DNA of 64,000 nt. Origin: Parvularcula sp039818345. Lineage in GTDB: Bacteria; Pseudomonadota; Alphaproteobacteria; Caulobacterales; Parvularculaceae. Each line of letters opens with the position of its first letter. Position 1 is the stretch's first letter. A model generated the notes under the pieces. The model saw only the letters and a list, made by a program, of their open reading frames with translations. It made no database searches and was not told where the DNA came from. The translations under genes were made by a program, and so were the position numbers. The stretch spans positions 1-64,000 of the forward strand of contig JBCBUC010000012.1 of assembly GCA_039818345.1 (NCBI GenBank), written 5' to 3'. Below, piece by piece: positions 1-9,323 of the stretch.

Positions 1-2835
1 AAAGGCACCGGCTCCTTCTTTCCGCAGACGGTTCACGTAATCGACCAAAACAAGATTGTCGTTCACCACCACGCCTGCGGCAGCCGCCACGCCGAAGAAA
101 GAGAACATCGCGAATTCAACCCCAAAGATCACGTGGCCGAACATTGCTCCCATAAACCCAAACGGAATGGCGGACATGATGAGAGCCGGCTGGAAATAGG
201 AGCCAAAGGCGATAGCGAGCAGCATATACATGCCAAAGAGCGCGACACTGCCTAAGATCGAGAGTTGGCCGAAAAACTCTGTCTGCTCTTCGTCTTCGCC
301 GCGCATTTTGATCTCGACACTGGGGTATTGCGCGAGAACCTTTGGCATCACTTGACTATAAAAGCTCTTGCGAAGCGGGCCAGCGTCAGCACCCTGCCGA
401 ATGCGCGCGGAAACTTGGATGGTCCGCTTCCGGTCAGAGCGTCTGATAAATCGAACGGCGGGTCCTTGTTCAAACTCGACAACGGAGGTGGCCGGGATCT
501 CCCGTCCATCAGCGGTCCTGACGCGGAAATCTGAGTAGAGACTTTCGAGGGACTCGCGGGCTTCTTCTGGGTAACGCACCATGACCCGGACGTCCTGGCC
601 GTCTCTCGGCAACCGCTGGACTTCATCGCCATAGTAAGCGATGCGCAACTGATTGGCGACGTCGGCAAGTGTGACGCCAAATCGTTCAGCACCCGGTTTT
701 AGCTGAAGCCGCAACTCATCTAATGGGGCCTGTAGATTATCGCGAACATCATAGACGATTGGCACAGAACGGAGGAATTCTTGGATTTCTTCTGATGCCA
801 ATTCGGCTTTATCCATATCCGTGCTGGCAAGCTCCATGACAAACCGGTTGGAGCCTGGGCCACTAAAGTTGTTGCTGACATCAACTTCTTCTGCATCCGG
901 AATAGGGCCGATGATATCGCGATAAACCTGGGCGATCTCATCCATGGACATGCCGCGGGTGTCAGCGTCGGCATAGGTGTGAAACCCGAACACGATGCCC
1001 GACCAAGCTCTTAGCTCGGTACTTAAGAGCACGTCTTCGCCAGCTTTCTCCTTAAGGACCTCGGCCAGCCGTTTATCTGCGGCCTGAACTTGTTCATAGA
1101 CCTGGAGTTGTCTGTTCCACGACGTGCCTTCTTGCATCGAAATTTGCGTGATCAGGAACGGGTTTTCGACATCGGGGAAGAAGGCGAACTTCACCCAGCC
1201 TTGGGTCAGAAGCGCAACGGACAACGCGAAAAAGCCGATGAAACCGACGACTGTGTGATAGCGGAACCGAAGCGCCAGCTTGATCAGTGGTCTGTAGACC
1301 TGATCTGCAAAAAGAACGAGCTGATCGGCAAGTTTTTTCTGATAGCGCAGAATACCCTTATCCGATTGCGGTTTGAGATGCGCCAAATGGGCCGGCAAAA
1401 TCAGAAAGCTCTCGATCAAAGAGAAAGTCAGGGCAAAGAGAATGGTCCAGGAGATGCTTTCAAGGAAGGCGCCGAATTCGCCGCCGATAAAGATGAAGGG
1501 AGAGAAGGCGAGCATCGTCGTTAGGACGGCGAACACCACAGGTTTCGCAACAATCTGTGTGCCGATAACAGCCGCCTCAAGGCCGCGTTTACCGAGCTCG
1601 ACCTGACGGTTGATGCTTTCGCCCACGACGAGTGCATCGTCAACAACGATGCCGATCACCAACAGCAAGCCAAAGAGCGACAGCATATTGAGACTGACCC
1701 CGACCATCGGGAAGAAGACGAAGGTGCCAATGAATGAGACGCCAATCCCTGCGGCGACCCAGAACGCGACCGTTGGCCGTAAAAACAGCATCAGAATAAT
1801 AAGCACCAGGAAGAGACCGCTGAGTGCGTTGCTCGTCACGAGGCTTAGCCGGCCTTCGTAAAGCTCGATGAAGGAGAACTGCAGCTGCATCTGAACGCCC
1901 TCAGGAAGTTCGTCCTGTTTTGCGGCGACCCATTCCTCGATCACGGCGTTGAGCGATACGATGTTGCTGTTCTTAGGCTGGAAGATTGTGAGCGAGACAC
2001 CGGGATTGCCGTTGATCTCATAGCGATAGTTTTGATCCGGAAACCCGTCGATAACCGTCGCCACGTCGCGCACGCGGATGGTGGATCCGTCTCTGTTCTG
2101 CCGGATCACAATTGAGCCGAATTGACTTTCCGTGTCCGCAAGGTTGCGTGAGGCGAGGGGGATGTTCCCCGTCTCGGTGCGCACCTCACCCATGGAGAGG
2201 TTGACCGAAGTTCCGCGAATGGCGTTCGACACATCGGTGAAGGTCAGCCCGTATTGGCGGAGCGAACGTTCCGTGACCTCGATCGAGACCTCTTCTGTGC
2301 GCAGACCGTCTGCTTCCACGAGAGGCGACCCGCCGGGCAACGATGCCAGCTCGTTGCGATACTCTCGCGCCAACCGGTTCAGCGCCTTTTGGTCGATATC
2401 GCCGGAGAGAACGATAAACGCCAATTCGCCCTCTGATCGTGCCCGCCTGACAATTGGCGGGAAGCTATCTTGCGGCAGGTTGGAGACGCCATCGACGCGT
2501 GCTTTGACCTCGGCAAGGAAAGCATCGAAATCAGCGCCTTGGAGCATGGTGATCGACATCTCCGCCGCACCTTCCCGGGCCGTGGCGGTCATTTCGTCGA
2601 TATCAGCGATATCAGCGATTTCTTCTTCAATCCGTAAAAGGATTTGTTCTTCAACCTCAACGGGCGAGGCGCCCGGCCAACTAACATAGACCTCAGCCAC
2701 TTCGCGGCTGATTGATGGGAAGGCTTCGCGCGACAGCTTGGTTTGCATGACCATGACCCCTGTGATCAGGATCAGGGCCATCAGGAGGTTGGCGGCAACG
2801 GTGTTACGAGCCCACCAAGCAATCAAACCGTTCAC
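1..2835 (-). CDS. RND efflux pump, inner-membrane transporter (partial, C-terminus beyond the left edge)
   Basis: This reads as an inner-membrane RND (AcrB/MexB-like, HAE1 type) proton-driven exporter. About 945 residues lie in the window and the last roughly 80-100 are missing. The start is GTG at 2835, preceded by GGGAG 7 nt upstream, and it overlaps the adaptor stop in a GTGA junction. The N-terminus begins with a cytoplasmic stub and TM1. The TM4 motif GIVVDDALVVGES carries the Asp pair of the proton relay, and the last visible part has the family-typical run VVVNDNLVLVDYVN. It forms a tripartite pump with the adaptor and outer-membrane factor encoded just upstream in the same operon. The substrate cannot be read from the sequence; drugs, bile-like compounds or metals are all possible, although HAE1-type similarity argues against a metal-specific CusA. 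Confidence 0.93.
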   Translation of the reverse strand, partial: MNGLIAWWARNTVAANLLMALILITGVMVMQTKLSREAFPSISREVAEVYVSWPGASPVEVEEQILLRIEEEIADIADIDEMTATAREGAAEMSITMLQGADFDAFLAEVKARVDGVSNLPQDSFPPIVRRARSEGELAFIVLSGDIDQKALNRLAREYRNELASLPGGSPLVEADGLRTEEVSIEVTERSLRQYGLTFTDVSNAIRGTSVNLSMGEVRTETGNIPLASRNLADTESQFGSIVIRQNRDGSTIRVRDVATVIDGFPDQNYRYEINGNPGVSLTIFQPKNSNIVSLNAVIEEWVAAKQDELPEGVQMQLQFSFIELYEGRLSLVTSNALSGLFLVLIILMLFLRPTVAFWVAAGIGVSFIGTFVFFPMVGVSLNMLSLFGLLLVIGIVVDDALVVGESINRQVELGKRGLEAAVIGTQIVAKPVVFAVLTTMLAFSPFIFIGGEFGAFLESISWTILFALTFSLIESFLILPAHLAHLKPQSDKGILRYQKKLADQLVLFADQVYRPLIKLALRFRYHTVVGFIGFFALSVALLTQGWVKFAFFPDVENPFLITQISMQEGTSWNRQLQVYEQVQAADKRLAEVLKEKAGEDVLLSTELRAWSGIVFGFHTYADADTRGMSMDEIAQVYRDIIGPIPDAEEVDVSNNFSGPGSNRFVMELASTDMDKAELASEEIQEFLRSVPIVYDVRDNLQAPLDELRLQLKPGAERFGVTLADVANQLRIAYYGDEVQRLPRDGQDVRVMVRYPEEARESLESLYSDFRVRTADGREIPATSVVEFEQGPAVRFIRRSDRKRTIQVSARIRQGADAGPLRKSFYSQVMPKVLAQYPSVEIKMRGEDEEQTEFFGQLSILGSVALFGMYMLLAIAFGSYFQPALIMSAIPFGFMGAMFGHVIFGVEFAMFSFFGVAAAAGVVVNDNLVLVDYVNRLRKEGAGAF

Positions 2836-4082
2836 AGATTGGCTCCCGTCGGTGCGATAGCCGAAGCGGCATCGCCAGTGTCGGCTTCGACCAGCACCCG
2901 GCTTGCATTGTCGCCATTGCTATAGAGCGGCCGAACAGCTTCGCCTTCGCCTAAGGGCACCGGACTGATGACCAGCCGGTCACCCGGCTCAAGACCTGCA
3001 ATGGCGATATACCCTTCGCCTGTTTGCGCGATGATCTTGGGTGCTTTGGCGCGCAATTGATCATTATCGTCGACGACGAACACGCTTCCATTATTCTGCA
3101 TCGAGACATAGGGAATGGTAGTTCCTTGCTCGATGGTTGGCCCTAAAATCTCGGCACTGACGAACAATCCAAAGGCGAGGGGGAAGCCGTTATCTGAACC
3201 GGCGCCATAAGGATCGTCGACTTCCGCAATCGCCGAGATTTGCCGCGTTGTTGCATCGATCGCCGCATCGACCCGAGCGATGCGGCCGATCCATTCGCGT
3301 TCCACACCTGCGGCGCTGGCGGACAGTTTCACTTGCGGCGCGTCGTCATTGGTCGCCTCAAACGCAAAGGGCAGTTGCAGTTTCGCCAGATCCTCATCGG
3401 TCAGGGGCAAGCGAATTTCTGCAACATTGGTGGAGAACACCTGGCCGAGGTTTTGGCCCGGTGTGACGTACTGGCCGATATTGGCGTTGATCGAGCGCAC
3501 GCGGCCATCAAACGGCGCGGTGATTTTGGTTCGGCTGAGCGCCAAGAGCGCATCTTCTAAATCCGCGCGGGCTGCTTCCAGATTGGCGCGAGCGGCGGCC
3601 AATTGTGGTTTGCGCAAGGTGAGAAGAGAAGCGCTCGCGCCCGTGCTTGTTCCTGACAGTTCCTCAAAATCGCGCGCCGCAAGCGCGCCTTCTGCCTCTT
3701 CCACCGCCAATTGTTGCTCTGATTGGGCGACATTGGCGCGGGCGCGGGTCACGGCCAGACGATAGTCCGCGTCTTCAACCGACAGAAGAAGCTCGCCCTT
3801 CTTGAACACACCCCCATTGGCAAAGGAGGGAGAGACATTATCGATCCGTCCAGCAATCTGTGCGGCGAGTTGGATTTCCCGCCGGGGTGCCACCTCGCCT
3901 TGGGTTTGGACCGTGAGGTTCATCGGCCCATAATCGACATCCTGCACGAATGCGATCGGTGCAGCAGAGGTCGGTGTTTGACTTTCCACTTCAGGCCGCA
4001 AAGCGCCCATGACCATAATAAGGACGGCAAAGCCCAGCGCGAGGCCGAAAACACTTCCAACGAATTTCAGTTTACGGATCAC
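2832..4082 (-). CDS. RND efflux periplasmic adaptor (membrane fusion protein)
   Basis: This is the HlyD/AcrA-family adaptor of 416 aa that bridges the inner-membrane pump and the outer-membrane factor. The start is GTG at 4082 with AGGAG 7 nt upstream, and it overlaps the previous gene by GTGA. Visible parts are an N-terminal membrane anchor (about residues 7-27), a first lipoyl half (about 60-105), an alanine-rich coiled-coil hairpin (about 108-182) and the second lipoyl half beginning with the classic KITAPFDGRV (about 186-195). Beta-barrel and membrane-proximal domains follow. The anchor is a transmembrane helix rather than a lipobox. The GTGA overlap with the pump gene suggests translational coupling and stoichiometric production. 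Confidence 0.95.
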   Translation of the reverse strand: MIRKLKFVGSVFGLALGFAVLIMVMGALRPEVESQTPTSAAPIAFVQDVDYGPMNLTVQTQGEVAPRREIQLAAQIAGRIDNVSPSFANGGVFKKGELLLSVEDADYRLAVTRARANVAQSEQQLAVEEAEGALAARDFEELSGTSTGASASLLTLRKPQLAAARANLEAARADLEDALLALSRTKITAPFDGRVRSINANIGQYVTPGQNLGQVFSTNVAEIRLPLTDEDLAKLQLPFAFEATNDDAPQVKLSASAAGVEREWIGRIARVDAAIDATTRQISAIAEVDDPYGAGSDNGFPLAFGLFVSAEILGPTIEQGTTIPYVSMQNNGSVFVVDDNDQLRAKAPKIIAQTGEGYIAIAGLEPGDRLVISPVPLGEGEAVRPLYSNGDNASRVLVEADTGDAASAIAPTGANL

Positions 4083-5605
4083 AATAGATCTCCTGCGCTG
4101 TCACGCTCCGTCGTCGGAGCTTCGGCTGTCGCGAGGGCAGCGTCACCCTCAAGAAGGTAGGGCGCACCAAGAGCCAAGTAGAGGCTGACGCGATTGTTGA
4201 GCCGCGCCTGCTGCGCATCAATCAGCTGACCTTCAGCCTCGATGCGTCGTTGTTGGCTGTTGATGAAGTCAAATATATCAACGGTTCCAGAGAGGTAGCG
4301 TCTCTGCGTGATGTTCTCAACCGCCACGCGCTCCTCGAACGAGCGCTGCAGTGCTTTTTCCTGTTCGCTAAGAAACCGCTCTGCTGCGATGGCGTCTTCA
4401 ACCTCGCGCCAAGCAGTGAGCACCGTTGTGCCGTAGTCATAGAGCGCCGCTTCGGCGTCATCTTTTGCCGCTTGCTCATTGGCGCGTAGGCGTCCGCCTT
4501 GGAACAAGGGCTGGGTGAGGTTTCCAACGAGGTCCGCTGCGACGTTGTCGAAGTCGAGCAAATCGCTGAAATCGGCGTTATCGTCGGGCGATGAGAGGGC
4601 GGTCTCATTGGCTGAGGTGCTCAAAGAGATGGTGGGAAGGAATGCTTTGCGCGCGGCGCTGACCCGAAGGCCTGCTGCCTTCAACCGGCGTTCAGCGGCG
4701 ATCACGTCAGGCCGACGATCCAAAAGCTCTTCTGGCGTTCCCAACGCCATCGTTGTCTCGCTGGTCAGGATGGGCGTGAGACTCGGCAGGGCATTTGCTG
4801 GCTCTATGGATGCGGCGGGGTATTGTCCGAGCAACACTTCCAATTGCCGAGCAGCCTCTAGCTCTTGTTGCCGACGTTGTTCCAACGTCGCTTCAGAGCT
4901 TGCGAGCGATGCGCGGGCGAGCCTGAGGTCCAAACTGCTGGAAATGCCCCGGTCGTAACGCCGGCTGATGACCCGTAGGTTGGCATTGTTGGTCTCGACA
5001 TTGCGCTCGGCGAGCTGCCGCTGAAGCCGTGCGGCAGACAGGGCATAATGGCTCTGCGCTGCGTTACCGGCCACCGACAATTGGGCTGCTGCGTAATCGA
5101 GATTACGAGCATCGGCGTCGAGATAAGCGGCACGGGTCTGGTCAGCGAGACGTCCCCAAACATCGATTTCCCAATTCAGCTGAACAGCCAGCGTGTAGTT
5201 GGAGTTATAGGTCACATCCCCGGCGCCGATCGAAGCGTCGCCGAACTGGAAACCACCGGGCGCGTTCCGCGAGCGGGTGCCGCTACCTGAGCCATTGATT
5301 TGCGGCAGCATATCCGCACGGGTGACACGGGCCCGGTCGAGTGACGCTTCAAACCGTTCTCGCGTCGCGTTGAGATCGTAATTTTGCTCAAGCGCGATCT
5401 CAACAATGTCCGTCACTTGAGGGTCCGACAGGTCACCCAGCCAGTTCGTGGTCACAGGTGCGGCGCCCCGATTCTCGGAAATCGCAGCCCAGCTGTCGAG
5501 ATCTGCCGTGATCGGTTCGAGCGCCTGTTTGGGTCCAGGCGTCGCGCAGCCGGCGACAGCGATGATCGCCGTCATCGTGCACGCATATTCCCAGACGTTA
5601 CGCAT
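4079..5605 (-). CDS. RND efflux outer-membrane factor lipoprotein (NodT/OprM type)
   Basis: This is a TolC-superfamily outer-membrane channel of 508 aa, first gene of the efflux operon. It carries a lipoprotein signal with the lipidated Cys at residue 20 (VAGC), followed by two repeated OEP domains rich in Ala, Leu, Arg and Gln (coiled-coil barrel). I chose ATG at 5605 over GTG at 5611 because the GGGAG Shine-Dalgarno lies 5 nt before the ATG but directly abuts the GTG. Conserved NodT-type segments such as LLDRRPDVIAAERRLKAAG and QPLFQGGRLRAN are present. No regulator gene is adjacent; the upstream 126 nt to the tRNA must hold the promoter, but I could not identify convincing -35/-10 boxes. 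Confidence 0.94.
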   Translation of the reverse strand: MRNVWEYACTMTAIIAVAGCATPGPKQALEPITADLDSWAAISENRGAAPVTTNWLGDLSDPQVTDIVEIALEQNYDLNATRERFEASLDRARVTRADMLPQINGSGSGTRSRNAPGGFQFGDASIGAGDVTYNSNYTLAVQLNWEIDVWGRLADQTRAAYLDADARNLDYAAAQLSVAGNAAQSHYALSAARLQRQLAERNVETNNANLRVISRRYDRGISSSLDLRLARASLASSEATLEQRRQQELEAARQLEVLLGQYPAASIEPANALPSLTPILTSETTMALGTPEELLDRRPDVIAAERRLKAAGLRVSAARKAFLPTISLSTSANETALSSPDDNADFSDLLDFDNVAADLVGNLTQPLFQGGRLRANEQAAKDDAEAALYDYGTTVLTAWREVEDAIAAERFLSEQEKALQRSFEERVAVENITQRRYLSGTVDIFDFINSQQRRIEAEGQLIDAQQARLNNRVSLYLALGAPYLLEGDAALATAEAPTTERDSAGDLL

Positions 5606-5737
5606 CTTCACTCCCTGTCAGGTTCGCTCGGTGGGCTTTATCGATAATCATTCAAAATGTGGATTCACTTTCGCGATTCCAAGATGACCTTTCTTTCACG
5701 GAAAAGGCCAAACTGGCGTAAATCAAGAGAAGTTGAA

Positions 5738-5811
5738 TGGAGGCCACGGCCGGAATCGAACCGGCGTACACGGATTTGCAATCCGCTGCGTCACCACTCC
5801 GCCACGTGGCC
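5738..5811 (-). tRNA. tRNA-Cys (anticodon GCA)
   Basis: The reverse complement folds as a standard 74-nt tRNA. The acceptor stem GGCCACG pairs with CGTGGCC, the anticodon loop is TTGCAAA with anticodon GCA between stem strands GGATT/ATCC, and the T arm is GCCGG-TTCGATT-CCGGC. The discriminator base is U, as expected for Cys, and the CCA end is encoded. It stands alone between the efflux operon and pcm. Confidence 0.97.
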
Positions 5812-5954
5812 TCAGTTTTTTGGGCGCGTGGTGCAGCGCCGAGCCGCGTCCATAACGCCCGGTCGCAGCGATCACAAGCAGAGCTTCTTCTCTTTCGGGT
5901 CGACCGCGTCTAATGCCGCATCATTGATCTTTTTTGTTGCCTGAGGAGCGCGTC
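5812..5954. other. Intergenic region between tRNA-Cys and pcm
   Basis: These 143 nt lie between two divergently oriented transcription units and should contain promoters for both. I see no convincing sigma-70 boxes, no ORF and no long repeat. The GAGGAG at 5943-5948 belongs to the pcm ribosome binding site. Confidence 0.4.
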
Positions 5955-6611
5955 ATGGATGCTGCGAAAGCGCGGAAACACATGGTCGATAGCCAGGTGC
6001 GTCCCAATGATGTGACGGATGTGAGGCTACAGGCCGCCATGGCGTCGCTGCCGCGCGAGCGCTTTGTGCCCGCCAATCGGAAGACACTCGCATACGTTGA
6101 GCGCGATGTGCCGCTGTTTGAGGGGCGTGCTCTTTTAAAGGCGCGTGAATTTTCCAAGTTGATTCACGCAGCCAACATCCAACCCGACGATCTCGTGCTC
6201 GATATCGGCTGCGGCTACGGCTATTCGACCGCTGTGCTATCGCATCTAGCGGGTGTTGTGGTCGGTCTTGAAGAGTCAGAAGAAATTGCAGCAAAGGCCA
6301 CCGAGCGGTTCTCCGACCTTGGTCTTGATAATGCGGTGATGATGAACGGACCGCTCGAAGAGGGCTGGGCGAAACAAGCTCCTTTCGATGTGATTGTTGT
6401 GGCGGCCGGTGTTGAAACCGGTTTGGATTCCTTGCTGGCGCAACTGAAAGAAGAGGGCGGCCGCTTGGTGGCGATAAAAGTCGCTGTGGGTGTGGGAACT
6501 GGCACCCTTTACACGCGATCCGGGAGCGCCTTTGGTGAACGCAAACTGTTCGAGTGCCACGCGGCGGGGATCTTACCTGGGTTTTCGAAACCTGACGCGT
6601 TTCAGTTTTAG
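5955..6611 (+). CDS. pcm: Protein-L-isoaspartate O-methyltransferase family protein
   Basis: This 218-aa cytosolic SAM-dependent methyltransferase is of the PCMT family, which repairs isoaspartyl residues in aged proteins. The SAM-binding motif I is VLDIGCGYGYST (about residues 76-87). The N-terminus KHMVDSQVRPNDVTD is the variant common in alphaproteobacteria. The start is ATG at 5955, where GAGGAG lies 6 nt upstream; a longer TTG reading from 5934 lacks a ribosome binding site. In many alphaproteobacteria pcm is followed by tolC and then popZ. Here popZ follows directly and no tolC lies between them. Whether this protein repairs isoaspartate or has another methyl acceptor is not evident. 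Confidence 0.88.
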   Translation: MDAAKARKHMVDSQVRPNDVTDVRLQAAMASLPRERFVPANRKTLAYVERDVPLFEGRALLKAREFSKLIHAANIQPDDLVLDIGCGYGYSTAVLSHLAGVVVGLEESEEIAAKATERFSDLGLDNAVMMNGPLEEGWAKQAPFDVIVVAAGVETGLDSLLAQLKEEGGRLVAIKVAVGVGTGTLYTRSGSAFGERKLFECHAAGILPGFSKPDAFQF

Positions 6612-6715
6612 GCACGCGAAAGCAGTTAAAAGCGCAACTTTTACGTGTAAGGCCTTGCTCGTGATTCCGAACACGAAGATGTTGCGTGAAGGCTCGTGAT
6701 TTGAGGACGGACGAG

Positions 6716-7465
6716 ATGGGCGCGGCGCAGAGTGAGTTGAGTATGGATGAGATCCTGGCGTCAATCCGCCGGATTATCCACGAAGAAGAAGAGACCAAGC
6801 AGCAGGTCCGTCCGACCGGAGAGAACACCGTGGTGCTCTCCGAGGAACGGGCGGCGCAAGCTGAGGCCAAGATCGATAAGCCGATCGATGGCCCTGAGCC
6901 GGACGGGATGGCCGATCTTCAAGCGGTTGCTGCGTCGGTCGAGGCGGCAACAATCGCGGCTGAACCCGTCATCGCTGAAGCCGTGGCGGCGGAGTTGGCG
7001 CCCCAAGCTGCCGTGGTGGATGAACCGCCGGCGGAAACAGAAGCGTCTGATGAAGCACCGCTCCACCCCGAACAACCCTTCGAAGCGGTCTCTCCAGCAG
7101 AGCTTTCCGCGAAACGGCGCATCACCGATGAACCGACGGTGTCGCACGACGAGCAACAGGTCATCGCGCCAGAACCGCCAAAGGAAAGTCCTGTTATGCC
7201 AGCCACCCCAGCCATTAAGCCGCGTTCGGAAGTTGTTGAAGCGCCCTCCGCGAGCTTGATTGGTGAAGAGCAGTCACAGAATGTCTCGGCTGCTTTTGCA
7301 TCGCTCAGACAACATGTGCAGGTGACCCAGCAAGGCGGCACAACGCTTGAAGATATGGTCGCGCAGATGATTCAGCCGATGCTGAAGGCGTGGCTCAACG
7401 AGCATTTGCCTTCCATCGTTGAGCGTAAGGTCGAAGAGGAAGTGAAGCGCCTCTCCGACCGCTGA
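6716..7465 (+). CDS. popZ: PopZ-type polar organizing protein (DUF2497 family)
   Basis: This is a 249-aa protein with the PopZ layout. A short conserved N-terminal helix, SMDEILASIRRIIHEEE (about residues 9-25), binds partners. A long acidic, Pro/Ala/Glu-rich disordered linker follows (about 30-195), then a helical C-terminal oligomerization region including LEDMVAQMIQPMLKAWL. In Caulobacter, PopZ forms a polar condensate that anchors ParB-parS and recruits cell-cycle kinases. The start is ATG at 6716 with GAGGA 8-9 nt upstream; a GTG at 6686 would add 10 residues. The divK and pleD genes elsewhere in this window fit the same polarity network. valS, often the next gene, is absent and a convergent phosphatase follows. 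Confidence 0.88.
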   Translation: MGAAQSELSMDEILASIRRIIHEEEETKQQVRPTGENTVVLSEERAAQAEAKIDKPIDGPEPDGMADLQAVAASVEAATIAAEPVIAEAVAAELAPQAAVVDEPPAETEASDEAPLHPEQPFEAVSPAELSAKRRITDEPTVSHDEQQVIAPEPPKESPVMPATPAIKPRSEVVEAPSASLIGEEQSQNVSAAFASLRQHVQVTQQGGTTLEDMVAQMIQPMLKAWLNEHLPSIVERKVEEEVKRLSDR

Positions 7466-7468
7466 GCG

Positions 7469-9178
7469 TTACCGGTAGAGCACCCATTCTTTGAAACCGA
7501 GGCCGTCAGAACCCGCCAGTTCGACGGTGCCGTTGCGGCGACGCAAATTAAACCCTGCACTTCGGAAAGGTGTATAAGAAGGCGACGTGATCGTATCCAT
7601 ACTGATGAATTCAACGCGTCCCTTGTCACCACGAAGTTCTAAGGTGGTATAGCCATTGTTGATCGCATCGACATAGCGAACATCGTCGTTGTCTCTGCGC
7701 ATCAAGAGGGAATAATCGAAGGCCGCATCACCGAAGAGGGAACCAGCACCCGGCGATGTAATCCCTGAGGTGCCGAATTCGACACCCATTGCTTCGCCTG
7801 CATCGGTCTTAAGGTCATTGGCCCAGAACATATGGGTATCACCGGTTAGCACGATGAGATCCGTCGCGCCGGCCGCCTTGGCCGATTGATAGAACCGTTC
7901 CCGTGCGGCCGGATATCCGTCCCAAGCGTCGGTGTTGTAGGGCAAGCCGAGGGAAGACCATTTGAGGAATGACCGGACGGGGGGAAACTCCGCCTCCAGA
8001 GCAACAATCTGTTCCTCGCTGACATAGGCGCCAAGATCGGGAGCCAGAACCCGAGCCATCAAGATTTGGTTGGCCATCACCCGCCAAGTCGCCCCGCGAT
8101 TGACCGAAGCGGCGAGGGACTGCTCGACAAAAAGGCGCTGGGTATCACCGAGCAGCTCCCGCGAGGGATCGCCCAAGACGTCGCGCCGAAAGCGCGCAAC
8201 GTCCGCGTCGCTGTTCAGGTCTTTGATCGCTTCTTGGTATTGGACTGGCTCTGAACGCGCCGTGAGACGGGTCTCCACCGCGGTGATTGTGAGGAAGTCC
8301 CCCCACGCATAGTCGCGGTAAAACTGTTCTCGTGTACGGCCGGGCTCTGGGTCCCGCACGGGCATGTATTCATAATACGCCTGAAGGGCTGCGCGCTTTC
8401 GCGCCTCCCACGAACCCTCTGTTGCAGGTTGGTGGTTCTCCGCACCCAGCTGAAAGCTGTCATTGCTTGTCTCGTGGTCGTCCCAGATAGGGATGACGGG
8501 ATGCGCACCGTGCATCGCTTGTAAAGCCGCATCCGTCTTGTACTGACGATGCCGCCGACGATAATCATCAAGGCTTAGAACCTCGTGCGGAGGGTCGTGA
8601 GGGCGATTGAGCTTTTGGCCCATGTCGCCGCCATAGCCGTCCACGCCGTACTCGTAAAAATAATCGCCCAGATGGAGCACCGCATCGATATCGTTATCGC
8701 GCGCCATATGGTCATAGGCATTGAAATAGCCGAACGAGAAGTGTGAGCAGCTCGCAATGGCAAAGCGGACGCGTTCCGTGGTTTCAGGAAGTGTCTTGGT
8801 GAAACCAATGGGGCTCACTTTATCACCCACTAAAAAGCGGTAGGCGTATCGTTTGCCCGGCGTCAGACCCGCGGCCACCACCTTTACCGTGTGGTCGCGG
8901 GCGGGGCCGGTTTCTGTTCGTTCGGTCCAGACGATTTTGCTGAAATCTTCATCTTCTGCGACCTCGGCGACGACGCCGACACTGCCTTCCACGCCAGCAA
9001 TCCGTGTCCAGAGGACAACGGATTCGCGCGCCGGATCACCACTGGCAACACCGCAATTGAAGTCCGTGTTGTCGATGGCTGAAACAAGTTCATAGCCGCC
9101 CAATTTGGGCTGGGTGGAACAGGCGGCGACGCCTCCGGCTAAGCCGCTAAGAAGGGCATTGCGACGAGAAACAAACAT
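7469..9178 (-). CDS. phoD: PhoD-family alkaline phosphatase/phosphodiesterase, Tat-exported
   Basis: This is a 569-aa secreted metallophosphatase. The N-terminus has a twin-arginine motif (SRRNALL) directly followed by a lipobox-like GVAAC with Cys20, so it is probably a Tat-exported lipoprotein. The PhoD N-terminal domain starts with GVASGDP. Metal-binding motifs follow in order: LHLGDYFYEYG, IWDDHETSND and a late LTGDTHMFW. The family uses Fe/Ca to hydrolyse phosphomono- and diesters and is typical of marine phosphate scavenging. The gene lies convergent to popZ with only 3 nt between. No Pho box was recognisable upstream; the 222-nt region upstream holds an imperfect inverted repeat (see 9289-9323). 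Confidence 0.93.
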   Translation of the reverse strand: MFVSRRNALLSGLAGGVAACSTQPKLGGYELVSAIDNTDFNCGVASGDPARESVVLWTRIAGVEGSVGVVAEVAEDEDFSKIVWTERTETGPARDHTVKVVAAGLTPGKRYAYRFLVGDKVSPIGFTKTLPETTERVRFAIASCSHFSFGYFNAYDHMARDNDIDAVLHLGDYFYEYGVDGYGGDMGQKLNRPHDPPHEVLSLDDYRRRHRQYKTDAALQAMHGAHPVIPIWDDHETSNDSFQLGAENHQPATEGSWEARKRAALQAYYEYMPVRDPEPGRTREQFYRDYAWGDFLTITAVETRLTARSEPVQYQEAIKDLNSDADVARFRRDVLGDPSRELLGDTQRLFVEQSLAASVNRGATWRVMANQILMARVLAPDLGAYVSEEQIVALEAEFPPVRSFLKWSSLGLPYNTDAWDGYPAARERFYQSAKAAGATDLIVLTGDTHMFWANDLKTDAGEAMGVEFGTSGITSPGAGSLFGDAAFDYSLLMRRDNDDVRYVDAINNGYTTLELRGDKGRVEFISMDTITSPSYTPFRSAGFNLRRRNGTVELAGSDGLGFKEWVLYR

Positions 9179-9288
9179 ATAAAGGCTATCCCTTGTGATG
9201 AGAGCGGCATGATCGCTCTCTCGTTCTTTTAGTTGTCATTACCGTGACAAGGAACCGACCGCGCTGGCGAAAAGAACGGCGACGCTTT

Positions 9289-9323
9289 GTTACAAAATTC
9301 TTAGCTATCGATTTTGTTGTAAC
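9289..9323. promoter_or_regulatory. Inverted repeat between phoD and the small membrane protein
   Basis: GTTACAA at 9289-9295 is matched by TTGTAAC at 9317-9323, with AAAAT/ATTTT flanking inside. It sits in the divergent intergenic region 9179-9400 and could be an operator acting on either gene. This is inference from symmetry only. Confidence 0.35.

Noticed and set aside
348..974. Minus-strand ORFs of 84-114 codons inside the RND gene
   Set aside because: They are in a different frame from the long RND reading frame, which continues unbroken through the region with clear family sequence.
1090..1861. Plus-strand ORFs inside the RND gene
   Set aside because: Antisense to a well supported gene; composition is rich in Arg/Lys/Ser and shows no domain.
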